Below are positions 1 through 5,692 of a stretch of DNA of 7,166 nucleotides, one piece after another. The position numbers and the translations under genes are program-made. The DNA lies in contig JALSNT010000606.1 of NCBI GenBank assembly GCA_026986885.1, positions 1 to 7,166 of the forward strand, read 5' to 3'. The stretch's first letter is position 1, and every line of letters begins with the position of its first letter. This stretch comes from Desulfobulbaceae bacterium (GTDB lineage: Bacteria > Desulfobacterota > Desulfobulbia > Desulfobulbales > Desulfobulbaceae). The notes beneath the pieces are model-generated. The model ran no database searches and had not been told where the DNA came from. It saw nothing but the letters and a program-made list of their open reading frames with translations.

Positions 1-185
1 GGCGTTCATCGAGTAAATTGTTTGCAGACTTTCCCGCTCTCCGCAAACGTTTCTGGGGTCGCCATTTTTGGGCTCGAGGATATTTTTGTGCTACATCCGG
101 TCAAGTGACAGATGAAATGATAAAGACGTATCTCGAACATCATTTCGAACCTAAAAAAGAAGATAATTTTCAAACAGAGGACTAA
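1..185 (+). CDS. tnpA: IS200/IS605-family transposase TnpA, C-terminal fragment (cut by window edge)
   Basis: Reading from base 3, an open frame of 60 residues ends at TAA 183-185. It contains FWGRHFWARGYFCATSG followed by a helix with TDEMIKTYLEHHF, the pattern of the C-terminal part of Y1 transposases of the IS200/IS605 group. These small proteins cut and rejoin single-stranded DNA at the element's hairpin ends. By family comparison the tyrosine in KTYLEHHF is the catalytic nucleophile. Four residues after it, where well-studied members such as IS608 TnpA carry a metal-binding glutamine, there is a histidine, which could serve the same role. The HUH motif would lie upstream, outside the window. 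The charged tail EPKKEDNFQTED is also typical of the group. The visible part is intact; whether the whole gene is functional cannot be judged here. Confidence 0.85.
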   Translation, partial: RSSSKLFADFPALRKRFWGRHFWARGYFCATSGQVTDEMIKTYLEHHFEPKKEDNFQTED

Positions 186-186
186 A

Positions 187-220
187 ACGGGTCTCGGACC
201 CGTATCCGGACTTTCAGTCC
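187..220 (+). repeat. Two small hairpins just after the transposase stop codon
   Basis: The first is a 7-bp stem, ACGGGTC (187-193) with GACCCGT (197-203), around a 3-nt loop. The second is a 5-bp stem, GGACT (208-212) with AGTCC (216-220), around TTC. They begin 2 nt after the tnpA stop codon and probably belong to the right-end region of the insertion sequence. No T-run follows either, so intrinsic termination is not supported. Confidence 0.55.
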
Positions 221-230
221 TTATTTCAAC

Positions 231-250
231 CCACCGACTTTAGTCGGTGG
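231..250 (+). repeat. Probable right-end hairpin of the IS200-like element
   Basis: This is a perfect 9-bp stem, CCACCGACT (231-239) paired with AGTCGGTGG (242-250), around a TT loop. A compact, perfect, subterminal hairpin about 50 nt after the transposase stop is what TnpA of this family recognises as single-stranded DNA. It is followed by TTGTTGAGTT, within which the cleavage site probably lies. A role as a weak terminator on the plus strand is also possible. Confidence 0.6.
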
Positions 251-276
251 TTGTTGAGTTACACCTAAATTGAGCA

Positions 277-399
277 ATTTTCATTTCGCCCCAAGCTGCT
301 GGTTTTGTGCTGTTTCATCGGAGTCTCGTTCCTCGCTTACCTGTAGTTAAGCCTACATGGGACAGCGCAAAAACTGTAGATTGGGGATGAAATGGAAAT
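277..399 (+). other. Long imperfect hairpin, possible structured RNA or palindromic intergenic element
   Basis: The outer stem pairs 277-287 with 389-399 (11 pairs, the T281-G395 pair being a wobble). A small internal bulge follows, then 289-294 pairs with 381-386 (6 pairs). After an internal loop (295-302 against 373-380), an inner stem pairs 303-318 with 357-372 (16 consecutive pairs, three of them G.T wobbles). The apical region 319-356 holds a further small stem, GTAG (343-346) with CTAC (353-356). The wobbles become A.C mismatches on the opposite strand, so the fold favours plus-strand RNA or plus-strand single-stranded DNA. No open frame or clear promoter goes with it, and I cannot match it to a known RNA family. 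It could be an RNA gene, a dispersed extragenic repeat or a MITE-like relic. Confidence 0.45.
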
Positions 400-407
400 C
401 CCGAAGG

Positions 408-483
408 GTTTCATTCACCTGCAACAATTTTAAAAGAATAATTTATAATCATTTATCTTTTTTAACTTGCAGGTGAATGAAAC
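408..483. repeat. Perfect 17-bp inverted repeat around an AT-rich spacer
   Basis: GTTTCATTCACCTGCAA (408-424) is the exact reverse complement of TTGCAGGTGAATGAAAC (467-483). The 42-nt spacer (425-466) is almost wholly A and T. The right arm ends 12 nt before the stop codon of the last operon gene (on the opposite strand). It could form a stem with a large loop in the operon's 3' end, protecting the mRNA or ending transcription, but there is no T-run after the stem on either strand. It could equally be the ends of a tiny non-autonomous element or a protein-binding site. Confidence 0.6.
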
Positions 484-495
484 GCTCAATTCAGG

Positions 496-1467
496 TTACA
501 GGCCGGTTTTTATGGACCCGTCTTTGATGCCGGCAATGGTTTTCATCCCCAGTTCTTTGACCTTGGGATCAAGTTTATAGCCATCATTAAATTCGATAAC
601 AATACCGTTGTTGGCAAGGTTGATTTGATATTTTTTACCACCCATTACCCCCTTATCGAGGTCGGCAATAATCTTTTTTAACACCACTTCCCACTTGTAG
701 ACCTGGGAGGCGACAACGATTTCAGGAGCCAGTTCGGTCTGGTTAGCCTGGGTGGCAAACCAGGGAACTCTTTTAGTTCTGGCGGCTCCGATGGCGCCGA
801 CCACCATCTGTGCTGTCCCGGTAAGGACATCGGCCCCGGATGCCATCAGGGCGCGGGCTGCTTCGGCGGCCAGGGCCACGTCGGAAAAAGAACCGATATA
901 GTTGACCTTTGCTCTGATCTTGGGATTTTGTGCCTTGGCTCCTTTAACAAAGCCGTCCACATAAAGCTTGGCATCGCCTACCTCAACCGGGCCGACAACG
1001 CCAACTCCGCCCTTTTTGCTCATTGCGGCAGCCATCACGCCCATGACATAACCGCCTTCATCGGAGGCCGCCTCATAGGAGGAGACATTGGCCAGACCAA
1101 AGGTATCGGCGGATGTGCCCCAGGCAAAGGCCGTTTTGGGAAAATCCGGGGCAATCTCTTTTAAAGAGCCGCCATACTGGGAACCATGGGCAATGACCAG
1201 GTCAAAGCCTTTTTTGGCATAGTCACGGATAGCCGCAGCCGCGTCTTCAACCACAAAGGTGCCGTCGGTGATGGCCAGTTCAATGTTGCGCTCTTTCTGC
1301 ACGGCTTTGATGCCGTCAACAATACTTTGGGTAAAGGCCAGGTCATTCTGAGCGCTGGGTGCGATGATGGCGACCCGCAGGGTTTTGGCGGCCGCAAGGA
1401 TCGACGAAGGCGCCAGTAGAGTGAGGGCCATGAACATGGCGGTCAGACAGAGGTTGATTCTTTTCAT
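496..1467 (-). CDS. BMP/PnrA-family ABC importer solute-binding protein (SBP-B)
   Basis: A predicted periplasmic solute-binding protein of 323 residues in the BMP (basic membrane protein/PnrA) family, which captures nucleosides or purine-related compounds and delivers them to ABC permeases. The N-terminus, MKRINL followed by a hydrophobic stretch and SSILAAA, is a Sec signal peptide cut near residue 25-27; no lipobox is seen. The mature part begins KTLRVAIIAPSAQNDLAFTQ, the first strand and ligand loop of the fold. It later has DLVIAHGSQYGG and a mid-protein GYVMGVMAAAMSKKGGVGVVG, all typical of the family. It is shorter than SBP-A (361 residues) and lacks that protein's GDAGW and FGYMNP motifs, so a different ligand is likely. 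The start at 1467 is chosen because AAGGAG lies 7 nt upstream; an in-frame ATG at 1530 would overlap the preceding gene and place 21 unlikely residues before the signal peptide. It is the last gene of the operon. Family assignment is strong; substrate is unknown. Confidence 0.88.
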   Translation of the reverse strand: MKRINLCLTAMFMALTLLAPSSILAAAKTLRVAIIAPSAQNDLAFTQSIVDGIKAVQKERNIELAITDGTFVVEDAAAAIRDYAKKGFDLVIAHGSQYGGSLKEIAPDFPKTAFAWGTSADTFGLANVSSYEAASDEGGYVMGVMAAAMSKKGGVGVVGPVEVGDAKLYVDGFVKGAKAQNPKIRAKVNYIGSFSDVALAAEAARALMASGADVLTGTAQMVVGAIGAARTKRVPWFATQANQTELAPEIVVASQVYKWEVVLKKIIADLDKGVMGGKKYQINLANNGIVIEFNDGYKLDPKVKELGMKTIAGIKDGSIKTGL

Positions 1468-1474
1468 TGTTAGT

Positions 1475-1480
1475 CTCCTT
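1475..1480 (-). promoter_or_regulatory. Ribosome binding site that decides the SBP-B start
   Basis: AAGGAG on the minus strand, 7 nt before ATG 1467. It supports the shorter start over the in-frame ATG at 1530. The surrounding sequence resembles that before the other binding-protein gene (see 4733-4738). Confidence 0.8.
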
Positions 1481-1513
1481 TTTCTAAGAAAGAATAAATT
1501 ACGGCTCAATGGA

Positions 1514-2446
1514 TCAGCCGCCTCGTACATACGGTTTAGTTAACGCTGCCGGCTGTTTAAATCGTTTTGCCACCACGATAAGGGCCAGGATAGTGATAAT
1601 GGCCGGCGCCATGGCCGCAAGATCGGAGGCGCTGCGGGGGATGACGCCAAAGGTCTTGCATTGCAGAACAATTGCCTGGACAAGGCCAAAGATAAATGAT
1701 CCCAACATGACGCCTCTGGGTGTCCAGGCGCCGAAATAGACAAGGGCAATGGCAATAAAACCCATGGCATTGGTCAGGTTCTGCTGAAAGATACCCAGCT
1801 CAATGGCAAGGGCTGCTCCGGCCAGCCCGGCCAGCCCATTGCCTATGATAATGGCCGAGTATCTGGTTTTCATTACACTGACGCCGAGGCTGTCGGCGGC
1901 CTCCGGGTTCTCGCCGACGGCACGGACGTTGAGTCCGTAGGTGGTGCGGTTAAGGACAAAACTCATCACCGGGACCAGGGCGAAGGCAATATAGACAATA
2001 ATACTGTGCTGAAAGAGCATTTCACCGACAACGGGCAGGTCGGAAAGTACGGGAAAGTGCAATGGCATAAACGGCAGGATGGGGCGTGGAGTACCGACAA
2101 ATTTTTGAAAGAGCAGGTCACTCATGCCAAGACCGAAGAGATATATGCCGATGCCGCTGACACCTTGTTCCGCCTGCAAATTAAGTGTTATAAAGCCGTA
2201 AAACACCCCGAGAATAAGGCCGATGGTGATACCGATCAGCAGGCCATAGTAGGGGTTGTTGGTCTGCAGAACGGTATAGTAGGCGCCAAAAGCGCCAAGG
2301 AGCATTACCCCGTCAACGCCCAGGTTGAGGACGCCGCTTCTCTGGCCCAGGGCCTCGCCCAGGGAGGCCAGTAGAAAGGGGGTGGCCAGTCGTATTCCCG
2401 AGGCTATGGTTGATACAATGATCAGCGCTGCAAATGAATCAGCCAT
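1514..2446 (-). CDS. BMP-type ABC importer permease, second-subunit type (Q-B)
   Basis: An inner-membrane permease of 310 residues from the branched-chain/ribose-type superfamily (BPD_transp_2), matching the second membrane subunit of nucleoside importers such as YufQ/NupC. The hallmark GEALGQRSGVLNLGVDGVM spans residues 30-48. A cytoplasmic coupling segment, VGENPEAADSLGVSVMKTRY, sits about two thirds along, and GFIAIALVYFGAWTPRGVM precedes the last membrane spans. Most of the rest is hydrophobic, consistent with about 8-9 spans. Where many relatives have GRG before GFIA, this protein reads TNAMGFIA. It starts at ATG 2446, overlapping the end of the upstream permease gene by 8 nt, with GGAGG 5 nt before the start, so translation is probably coupled to P-B. 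It would pair with P-B to form the channel serving SBP-B. A 47-nt gap separates it from SBP-B. Confidence 0.9.
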   Translation of the reverse strand: MADSFAALIIVSTIASGIRLATPFLLASLGEALGQRSGVLNLGVDGVMLLGAFGAYYTVLQTNNPYYGLLIGITIGLILGVFYGFITLNLQAEQGVSGIGIYLFGLGMSDLLFQKFVGTPRPILPFMPLHFPVLSDLPVVGEMLFQHSIIVYIAFALVPVMSFVLNRTTYGLNVRAVGENPEAADSLGVSVMKTRYSAIIIGNGLAGLAGAALAIELGIFQQNLTNAMGFIAIALVYFGAWTPRGVMLGSFIFGLVQAIVLQCKTFGVIPRSASDLAAMAPAIITILALIVVAKRFKQPAALTKPYVRGG

Positions 2447-3605
2447 TTTGTCCTCCCGTCTCCTCTGCTGTCTTTTCTTCCAAATCCACCCTGATTGTCG
2501 GCTGCATGCGCTGTCTGAAATATTCGGAGCTGACTACAAAAACGACGATCAGTCCATTTAAGGCGATGATCAGGGCCGAGGGTACCTGGGCGGATCGTTG
2601 CAGTGCATTAGCTCCCACCAGCATACCGCCGAACAGCAGCGCCGAAGGAATTGACCAGAGCGGATGCAGACCGGCCAGCAGGGCAACGACAATGCCGTTA
2701 AAGCCCGCGCTGCCGGTAAAACCGGTGGAACTACCATCGGTTACCATTCGGTGCGATTCACTGCCGAATACCAGGATGGCGCCGGCGATACCGGCCATGG
2801 CGCCGGAAAAGGCCAGGGCGGCAGTGACATTTTTCGGCACGGAAATTCCGGCATATCGTGATGCATCGGGATTATAGCCGACGGCACGCAGTCGAAATCC
2901 CATGGAGGTGCGCCAGAGCAGGAAATAGGCGCCAATGGCTACAAGAAGAGCAATGACGACCCCGAGATGCATGCGCATTCCCTCTATGAGAATGGGAAGA
3001 TCAGCATTGGGCGACAGGCGCATGGTTTGGGGAATTCCGGTTCCTCTGGCAACTTCAGCCGGGTCCATCATGGGGCCGCGCAGGAGAAAATTCATAAACT
3101 GGACAGCGACTATGTTGAGCATGATGGTGGAGAGGATCTCGCTGACGTTGAACCAGGCCTTGAGCGCCCCGGCAATTGCTCCCCAGGCGGCGCCGCCCAT
3201 GGCCCCTGCCAGCAGCACCATGGGAATGAGCATCAGTGACGGGATATCGGGAAAAGCGAGCGCAACCGTTGTTGACAGTAAGGCGCCGATAACCATTTGC
3301 CCTTCGCCGCCAATGTTGATAACGTTCGCCCGAAAGGCGATACAGATACCAACGCCAACCAGGAGCAGGGGGATTGATTTGATTGTGGTTTCGGAAAATC
3401 CCTCCAGACTGCCGAAAGCCGCCCCGAACATGGTCGCATAGCCACTCACTGGATTTGCGCCCAGCGACAGCAACATAACGGCGCCGATAGCCAAGGCCAG
3501 CAGGACGGCACAGAGGGGAATAAGAAGACGGATCATTGATTGTATGTTGTTTGTTTTCACGTTTGTCCCGGTCATCAACAGGGCGATGAGTCCGTTGGAA
3601 TTCAT
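2439..3605 (-). CDS. BMP-type ABC importer permease, first-subunit type (P-B)
   Basis: An inner-membrane permease of up to 388 residues, matching the first membrane subunit of nucleoside/BMP importers (YufP/NupB type, BPD_transp_2). The hallmark FRANVINIGGEGQM lies at residues 91-104 and WFNVSEILSTIMLN at about 151-164, followed by a HGP-like segment LLRGPMMDP. The cytoplasmic coupling loop VGYNPDASRYAGIS and the late GFNGIVVALLAGLHPL are also present. About 8-10 membrane spans are expected, the first at about 24-48. The C-terminal 20 residues are polar and charged. The start is uncertain: ATG 3605 has only a weak ribosome site (GAAG), while GTG 3560, ATG 3575 and ATG 3536 are in frame and would better match the shorter N-terminus of P-A. 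The gene follows SBP-A after 35 nt and overlaps Q-B, its presumed partner. Confidence 0.9.
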   Translation of the reverse strand: MNSNGLIALLMTGTNVKTNNIQSMIRLLIPLCAVLLALAIGAVMLLSLGANPVSGYATMFGAAFGSLEGFSETTIKSIPLLLVGVGICIAFRANVINIGGEGQMVIGALLSTTVALAFPDIPSLMLIPMVLLAGAMGGAAWGAIAGALKAWFNVSEILSTIMLNIVAVQFMNFLLRGPMMDPAEVARGTGIPQTMRLSPNADLPILIEGMRMHLGVVIALLVAIGAYFLLWRTSMGFRLRAVGYNPDASRYAGISVPKNVTAALAFSGAMAGIAGAILVFGSESHRMVTDGSSTGFTGSAGFNGIVVALLAGLHPLWSIPSALLFGGMLVGANALQRSAQVPSALIIALNGLIVVFVVSSEYFRQRMQPTIRVDLEEKTAEETGGQNG

Positions 3606-3640
3606 CGCTTCAGGTTTTCAATGGAATCGAAGGATACGGA

Positions 3641-4726
3641 TTATTTCGGAATACTTCCCTGGACACCCTCGACATAGTAATTCATGGCAAGCAGGTCCTT
3701 GTCGGTGAGAGATTTTCCGGCCGCGACCACCAATTTGCCCGCCTGGTTTTTTATCGGGCCGTGGAAGGGCTTAAACGAGCCGTCGGCAATGCCTTTTTCC
3801 GTCTTTTTCACCAGGGCGACAACATCTGCAGGAACAACGGGATTGATCGGAGCTAATTTGATGGATCCTTCCTTGATGCCGCTCCAGACCGCTTCCGGTT
3901 TCCAGGTATGGTCAAGCACCGACTGGGCCACCTTTGTATAGAATTTACCATAGTTATGAGTCACTGCCGTCAACTGGGCCCTGGGTCCGTATTTGGTCAT
4001 GTCGGAATGATAGGCGATGGCGTACACGCCCTTTTCCTCTGCCGTTAATACCGGCGCCGTTGAATCGGTGTGATGGGTGATAACATCGGCGCCCTGGGCA
4101 ATCATTGCCTCTGCCGCTTCACGTTCCTTGCCAGGATCAAACCATGAGTTGACCCAGATCACCTTGACCTGGATCTTCGGGTTGACGGATCGGGCGCCCA
4201 GGGTATAGGCATTGATGCCCCGGATAACTTCGGGAATCGGGAAGGCGGCGACATAACCGAGCGTATTGGATTTTGTCATCTTACCGGCAATGATTCCTGC
4301 GAGATAGCGTCCTTGATAATAGCGGCACATGTAGGTGCCGACGTTTTTAGCTGTTTTATAGCCGGTGCAGTGCTCAAAATATTTTTTCGGAAACATTTTG
4401 GCCACTTTCAGGGTGGGATTCATGTAGCCGAACGAGGTGGTGAAGATCAGGTCGTAGCCGCTCTTGGCAAGATTTCTGATAACACGTTCCGCCTCTGGTC
4501 CTTCGGGCACCTTTTCAATGTATTTGGTCTCAATCCTGTCCCCGAGATTTTTTTCCAGGGCAAGTCGGCCCTGGTTATGCTGATAGGTCCAGCCGGCGTC
4601 TCCAACCGGGCTGATATAGACAAAGCCTACTTTCAGCTTTTCCGCCGCCGACGCTGACAGGGCAAGACCTGTAACGCAGGCAAGCAGGATACAGAGGGAA
4701 AAAAGGTGTTTTTTGGTAAGTAGCAT
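3641..4726 (-). CDS. BMP-family purine-type solute-binding protein (SBP-A)
   Basis: A predicted periplasmic solute-binding protein of 361 residues, the usual length for the BMP family. Residues 1-27 form a signal peptide ending SASA before AEKLKVGF. A LLAC at 14-17 could be read as a poor lipobox, but ordinary Sec cleavage fits better. The mature protein opens with VGFVYISPVGDAGWTYQH (33-50) and continues with IFTTSFGYMNPT (about 94-105), GYVAAFPIPEVIRGIN, WVNSWFDPGKE and HHTDSTAP. From memory, this motif set marks the subgroup that includes a Brucella protein described as purine (adenine) binding. A purine base or nucleoside is therefore the best guess for the ligand, by inference only. AAGGAG lies 6 nt before ATG 4726. 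The gene sits between the two permease pairs, 36 nt after Q-A and 35 nt before P-B; by order it belongs with P-A and Q-A. Confidence 0.92.
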   Translation of the reverse strand: MLLTKKHLFSLCILLACVTGLALSASAAEKLKVGFVYISPVGDAGWTYQHNQGRLALEKNLGDRIETKYIEKVPEGPEAERVIRNLAKSGYDLIFTTSFGYMNPTLKVAKMFPKKYFEHCTGYKTAKNVGTYMCRYYQGRYLAGIIAGKMTKSNTLGYVAAFPIPEVIRGINAYTLGARSVNPKIQVKVIWVNSWFDPGKEREAAEAMIAQGADVITHHTDSTAPVLTAEEKGVYAIAYHSDMTKYGPRAQLTAVTHNYGKFYTKVAQSVLDHTWKPEAVWSGIKEGSIKLAPINPVVPADVVALVKKTEKGIADGSFKPFHGPIKNQAGKLVVAAGKSLTDKDLLAMNYYVEGVQGSIPK

Positions 4727-4732
4727 CTGGTT

Positions 4733-4738
4733 CTCCTT
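4733..4738 (-). promoter_or_regulatory. Ribosome binding site of SBP-A
   Basis: AAGGAG on the minus strand, 6 nt before ATG 4726. It is a strong site, matching that of SBP-B (CTAAAAAGGAGA here, TTAGAAAAAGGAGA there) and stronger than most permease sites in the operon, which fits the need for more binding protein than membrane subunits. Confidence 0.75.
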
Positions 4739-4762
4739 TTTAGTGAAAATTGAGTCAATGGG

Positions 4763-5692
4763 TTACAGATTATCCGGGTGGTAAGTGATACCGAGTGAGG
4801 CCGGTGAATTCAAGCGTATTGCTGTCAGGTCCCTGGAGATAATAACAAGCACGAGGATAGTGGCAAGGTAGGGCAGCATGGACAGCAGTTGTGAGGGGAT
4901 ATCAATGCCCAGTCCCTGGACATGGAACTGGGCAATGGTAATTGCGCCGAACAGATAGGCTCCGAACAATACCCGTATTGGCCGCCAGGTGGCAAACACC
5001 ACCAGGGCCAGGGACACCCAGCCCCTGCCCGCGACCATGCCCTCGACCCAGACCGGGGTGTAGGCAACCGACAGATAGACGCCGCCCAGCCCTGCCATGG
5101 CGCCGCCGAACAGGACGGCAAGATAACGTATCCGTATTACATTATAACCAAGGGCGTGCGCTGATTTCGGAGCTTCGCCGATTCCGCGTAAAATCAAACC
5201 GGCCCTGGTTTTATATAAAAACCAGGAGACAAGGATAAACAGCATAAGAGAACCGTATACCAGAATGTCATAGGAAAAAAAGAGTTTGCCGAGAACCGGA
5301 ATATCGCCGAGCAGGGGAATATGCAGTTCGGCGATTCCGGGCAGGGCGATACTGGTGTAGTTCAGGCCGAGAAAGGCGCTCAGGCCGATGCCGAAAATGG
5401 TCAGCGCCAGACCACTGGCGACCTGGTTGGCCATGAGCGTCAGCGTGAGAACGGCAAAAATTGCGGCCATAAGCGCGCCGGCCGTCATTCCAGAGGCAAC
5501 AGCCAGCAGCAGACTGCCGGTTTTACTCATGGCAATAAAACCGGTGATTGCCCCCACCAGCATCATGCCCTCAACGCCCAGGTTCAAGACTCCTGATTTT
5601 TCGGTGATCAGTTCCCCAAGAGCGGCATAGACAAAGGGAGTGCCGGCGGCAACAGCGGCAATCAGTATTTTGATAAAGATATCAAAGTCCAT
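4763..5692 (-). CDS. BMP-type ABC importer permease, second-subunit type (Q-A)
   Basis: An inner-membrane permease of 309 residues, YufQ/NupC type. The hallmark GELITEKSGVLNLGVEGMM is at residues 26-44, followed by alternating hydrophobic segments consistent with about 8-9 spans. NQVASGLALTIFGIGLSAF and the coupling loop IGEAPKSAHALGYNVIRIRY are recognisable, as is the late GMVAGRGWVSLALVVFATW, which keeps the GRG lacking in Q-B. It shares the GE-P-A-LG-V-RY pattern of the coupling loop with Q-B but is otherwise well diverged, so the two are old paralogues. Translation starts at ATG 5692, whose A is the last base of the TAA of the preceding permease (TAATG), with AGGTG 8 nt upstream: tight coupling with P-A, its presumed partner. 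Confidence 0.92.
   Translation of the reverse strand: MDFDIFIKILIAAVAAGTPFVYAALGELITEKSGVLNLGVEGMMLVGAITGFIAMSKTGSLLLAVASGMTAGALMAAIFAVLTLTLMANQVASGLALTIFGIGLSAFLGLNYTSIALPGIAELHIPLLGDIPVLGKLFFSYDILVYGSLMLFILVSWFLYKTRAGLILRGIGEAPKSAHALGYNVIRIRYLAVLFGGAMAGLGGVYLSVAYTPVWVEGMVAGRGWVSLALVVFATWRPIRVLFGAYLFGAITIAQFHVQGLGIDIPSQLLSMLPYLATILVLVIISRDLTAIRLNSPASLGITYHPDNL

Larger units (their letters stand above)
1..258 (+). mobile_element. Right-hand part of an IS200/IS605-family insertion sequence
   Basis: The stretch combines the C-terminal end of a Y1 (HUH) transposase with a run of short hairpins just after its stop codon, the usual arrangement at the right end of IS200-type elements, which move as single-stranded DNA and use subterminal hairpins instead of terminal inverted repeats. 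The strongest hairpin (231-250) is the likely right-end hairpin. The exact end is not determinable from one copy; I place it shortly after that hairpin, around the TTGTTGAG sequence at 251-258. The left end and most of the transposase lie outside the window. No accessory TnpB gene is visible on this side. Confidence 0.65.
186..495. other. Intergenic region without a gene
   Basis: No plausible coding sequence was found on either strand between the transposase stop and the stop codon of the last operon gene. The stretch is occupied by the IS right-end hairpins, the long imperfect hairpin at 277-399 and the perfect inverted repeat at 408-483. A further small hairpin (395-412; GAAA, bulged T, CCC, loop GAA, GGGTTTC) links the last two. 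On the minus strand that hairpin has a TTC loop and is followed by a T-rich but interrupted stretch, so it is only a weak candidate terminator for the operon. Confidence 0.6.

Noticed and set aside
277..399. Omega RNA of a TnpB system or a retron msr-msd RNA
   Set aside because: No TnpB or reverse transcriptase gene is visible, and the fold lies outside the probable right end of the insertion sequence; these identities cannot be supported.
408..483. Classical rho-independent terminator for the operon
   Set aside because: The stem is strong but the loop is 42 nt and no T-run follows on either strand.
1..500. CRISPR array
   Set aside because: The repeats are inverted, not regularly spaced direct repeats.
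2935..3441. Plus-strand open frame of 168 residues, and similar ones at 2434-2877 and 2006-2374
   Set aside because: All are antisense to clearly coding permease genes and carry low-complexity Met/Ala/Pro/Ser composition.
4313..4657. Plus-strand open frame of 114 residues opposite SBP-A
   Set aside because: Fully inside a well-supported gene on the other strand, with no motif or start signal of its own.
4727..4762. Purine riboswitch or internal promoter before SBP-A
   Set aside because: The gap is only 36 nt, with no room for an aptamer, and no convincing -35/-10 pair was seen; any riboswitch would be ahead of the ATPase, outside the window.
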